Source of the DNA: Syntrophomonas sp. DTU019
GTDB lineage: Bacteria; Bacillota; Syntrophomonadia; Syntrophomonadales; Syntrophomonadaceae
Assembly: GCA_913757435.1 (NCBI GenBank)
Contig: CAJYDM010000003.1
Location: 186,001-250,000, forward strand
Direction: 5' to 3'
DNA length: 64,000 nucleotides
The translations under genes and the position numbers were made by a program. Under the pieces are notes generated by a model. The model made no database searches. It saw only the letters and a program-made list of their open reading frames with translations, and was not told where the DNA came from. This document shows, one piece after another, positions 62,743 through 64,000 of this stretch. Each line of letters begins with the position of its first letter. Position 1 is the stretch's first letter.

Positions 62743-62942
62743 CTCGGTATTACCGAAGACCTTAAAAGCGAATCAAGCCACTCGGCTATCACCATGACAA
62801 TACAGCTGGCGAGACCTGGTGTAAACGGTAAAATAAAAGGGAGAAAAATTGGCCACTAAAAACGGAGAATATTTACCTTAATGTTCCAAACCAGCTAAAA
62901 TTGTAGGGTAAAAGACTACAATTATGCGAGGAGAGGAACCAG

Positions 62943-64000
62943 GTGAAGGGGTGGCCGATGTATCAAGAATTACAGCAGCTAAAGGAGATGGGGCTTAATA
63001 AATCACAAGTTCAACGGCAGTTGGGCATAGATTGGAAAACAGTTGATCGTTATTGGGAGGTGACGCCAGACGAATATGACGAAATAAGAAAAAACACAAA
63101 AAGAACCAGAAAGCTTGAAAAATACGAAGAACAAATTGTGAGGTGGTTACAGGAACATCCCGACATGTCATCAGCACAAATACAAGATTGGCTTAAAAAG
63201 CATTATTTAGATTATCAGGGAAAGGAGAGAACGCTTAGACGATTTATCAGGAGTTTACGGATTCAGTATAACATTAAGAAGCCTATTATCCAGCGTCAAT
63301 ACCAAGCAGTGGAAGAACTGCCCATGGGTTATCAGGCACAAGTAGATTTAGGTTTTACCACCCTGGTAAATACCCAGGGGCAGCGGGTAAAGCTCACAGG
63401 ATTTGGGCTGGTTCTCTCACACAGCCGTTATAAATATGTTGAATGGGACGATAAGCCACTTACAGCAGCCAGATTCATACAGGTGCATTATCGGGCCTTT
63501 GAATACATAGGAGGGGTGCCAGAAGAAATTGTGTACGATCAGGACAGGCTCCTGGCTATAAACGAAAACTTTGGGGATATCATATACACAGCAGAATTCG
63601 AGAGATTCCGGCAGCAGATGGGTTTTAAGATATATCTTTGCCGCAAAAGTGATCCGGAGACCAAGGGCAAAATTGAGGCAGTTATCAAATATGCCAAAGG
63701 CAACTACGCCAGGCACCGGATATTTGACAACATTCAAGCATTTAATCAGGGGTGTATAGAATGGCTGAACAGAACAGCAAACGCCAATATACATGGCACA
63801 ACAAAAAAGGTACCGGCAGAAGTGTTTAAAGAAGAACAAAAACACTTAAAACCGATACCGACCATAATTAATCAACCTGAAGAAATTATAACAAGACAGG
63901 TACGCAAAGACAATATCATTTGGTACAACAGCAACCGATATACTTTGCCCCTGGGCACTTACCATCCTGAAAGAGAAGTGAAGATTAAAGCAGACCAGGG
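62943..64000 (+). mobile_element. istA: IS21-type transposase (IstA), cut by window end
   Basis: An open frame from GTG 62943 runs off the window at about 352 residues. An N-terminal HTH (MYQELQQLKEMGLNKSQVQRQLGIDWKTVDRYW, in parts as KEMGLNKSQVQRQLGID) is followed by an integrase core with DDE residues: QAQVDLGFT, IVYDQDRLLA and KGKIEAVIKYAKGN. This arrangement is IstA of IS21. GAGGAGAGG lies upstream. A left end is not certain; ATTGTAG-N9-CTACAAT (62900-62922) is a promoter-proximal repeat, and the end may be near TGTTCC at 62882. istB should follow beyond the window. Confidence 0.85.

Noticed and set aside
62725-62760. T-box-like sequence AAGGTGGTCTCGG
   Set aside because: Similar to AGGGTGGTACCGCG, but only about 115 bases separate it from the Rrf2 stop, too short for a T-box leader, and no tRNA-synthetase or amino-acid gene follows.
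62623-62859. 78-codon frame after the Rrf2 gene
   Set aside because: TTG start overlapping the Rrf2 stop, no ribosome-binding site, and the inverted repeat explains the sequence better.
1-64000. CRISPR array, prophage or defence island
   Set aside because: No regularly spaced repeats, phage structural genes or known defence domains were seen; the window is mostly core genes.

Overview
The window reads as a chromosomal segment of an endospore-forming, low-to-moderate-GC Firmicute of the clostridial type. The evidence is a DNA translocase of the FtsK/SpoIIIE family, spoVS with a sigma-H-like promoter, remA, a PASTA kinase/PP2C pair, RNase Y, a YtrA-type GntR operon and a Firmicutes-type SOS box at recA. 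Gene order (ftsK-rodZ-rimO-pgsA-cinA-thpR-recA-rny-ymdB-spoVS, then yicC-remA-gmk-rpoZ-coaBC-metK-priA-def-fmt-rsmB-rlmN-prpC-prkC-rsgA-rpe) is that of Clostridia. A Syntrophomonas-like organism is my best guess, but this is an inference from memory of gene order, not a search.

Layout. 1-5.1 kb: translocase, a regulator with a degenerate sugar-kinase domain, rodZ, rimO, pgsA. 5.2-7.3 kb: a two-gene unit of an unknown anchored protein and a short FtsH-like protease. 7.4-9.3 kb: a reverse-strand GntR/ABC operon with a tandem operator. 9.4-18 kb: cinA, thpR, recA, a possible non-coding transcript, rny, ymdB, spoVS, a dipeptidase and a PHP hydrolase. 18-23 kb: a LysM-NlpC/P60 hydrolase, two poorly known genes and a Ca2+-type P-ATPase with an ArsR-type operator-like site. 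23-39.7 kb: a long, closely packed housekeeping run for RNA processing, translation, coenzyme A, SAM and replication restart, ending in the PASTA kinase module. 39.7-43.4 kb: an FMN-riboswitch-controlled riboflavin operon. 43.3-44.4 kb: a block of dense frameshifts crossing three genes on both strands. 45-51.6 kb: tRNA-Leu, an isochorismatase, a sigma/anti-sigma/SIMPL operon, yaiI, an Mrp-type ATPase and exonuclease III. 52-55.6 kb: an FmdE-domain protein with a complete CbiMNQO-type ECF cobalt/nickel importer. 55.8-61.7 kb: a UbiB-family kinase, an acyltransferase, and a Cd/Zn ATPase with its CadC-like repressor. 61.7-64 kb: an lgt fragment, an Rrf2 regulator and the start of an IS21-type element cut by the window end.

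No CRISPR array, prophage or obvious new defence system is present. The most interesting leads are a possible split FtsH; three TGAA-N6-TTCA sites that may link the Ca2+-type ATPase to the CadC-like repressor; non-AUG (AUC, AUU) start codons at rny and ribE; a promoter-and-terminator-bounded transcript between recA and rny; a uracil-DNA-glycosylase-fold protein with a cysteine-rich insertion and lost catalytic motif; and the sharply bounded frameshift block, which looks more like a sequence-quality fault than decay. All functions come from reading motifs by eye; no search was run.
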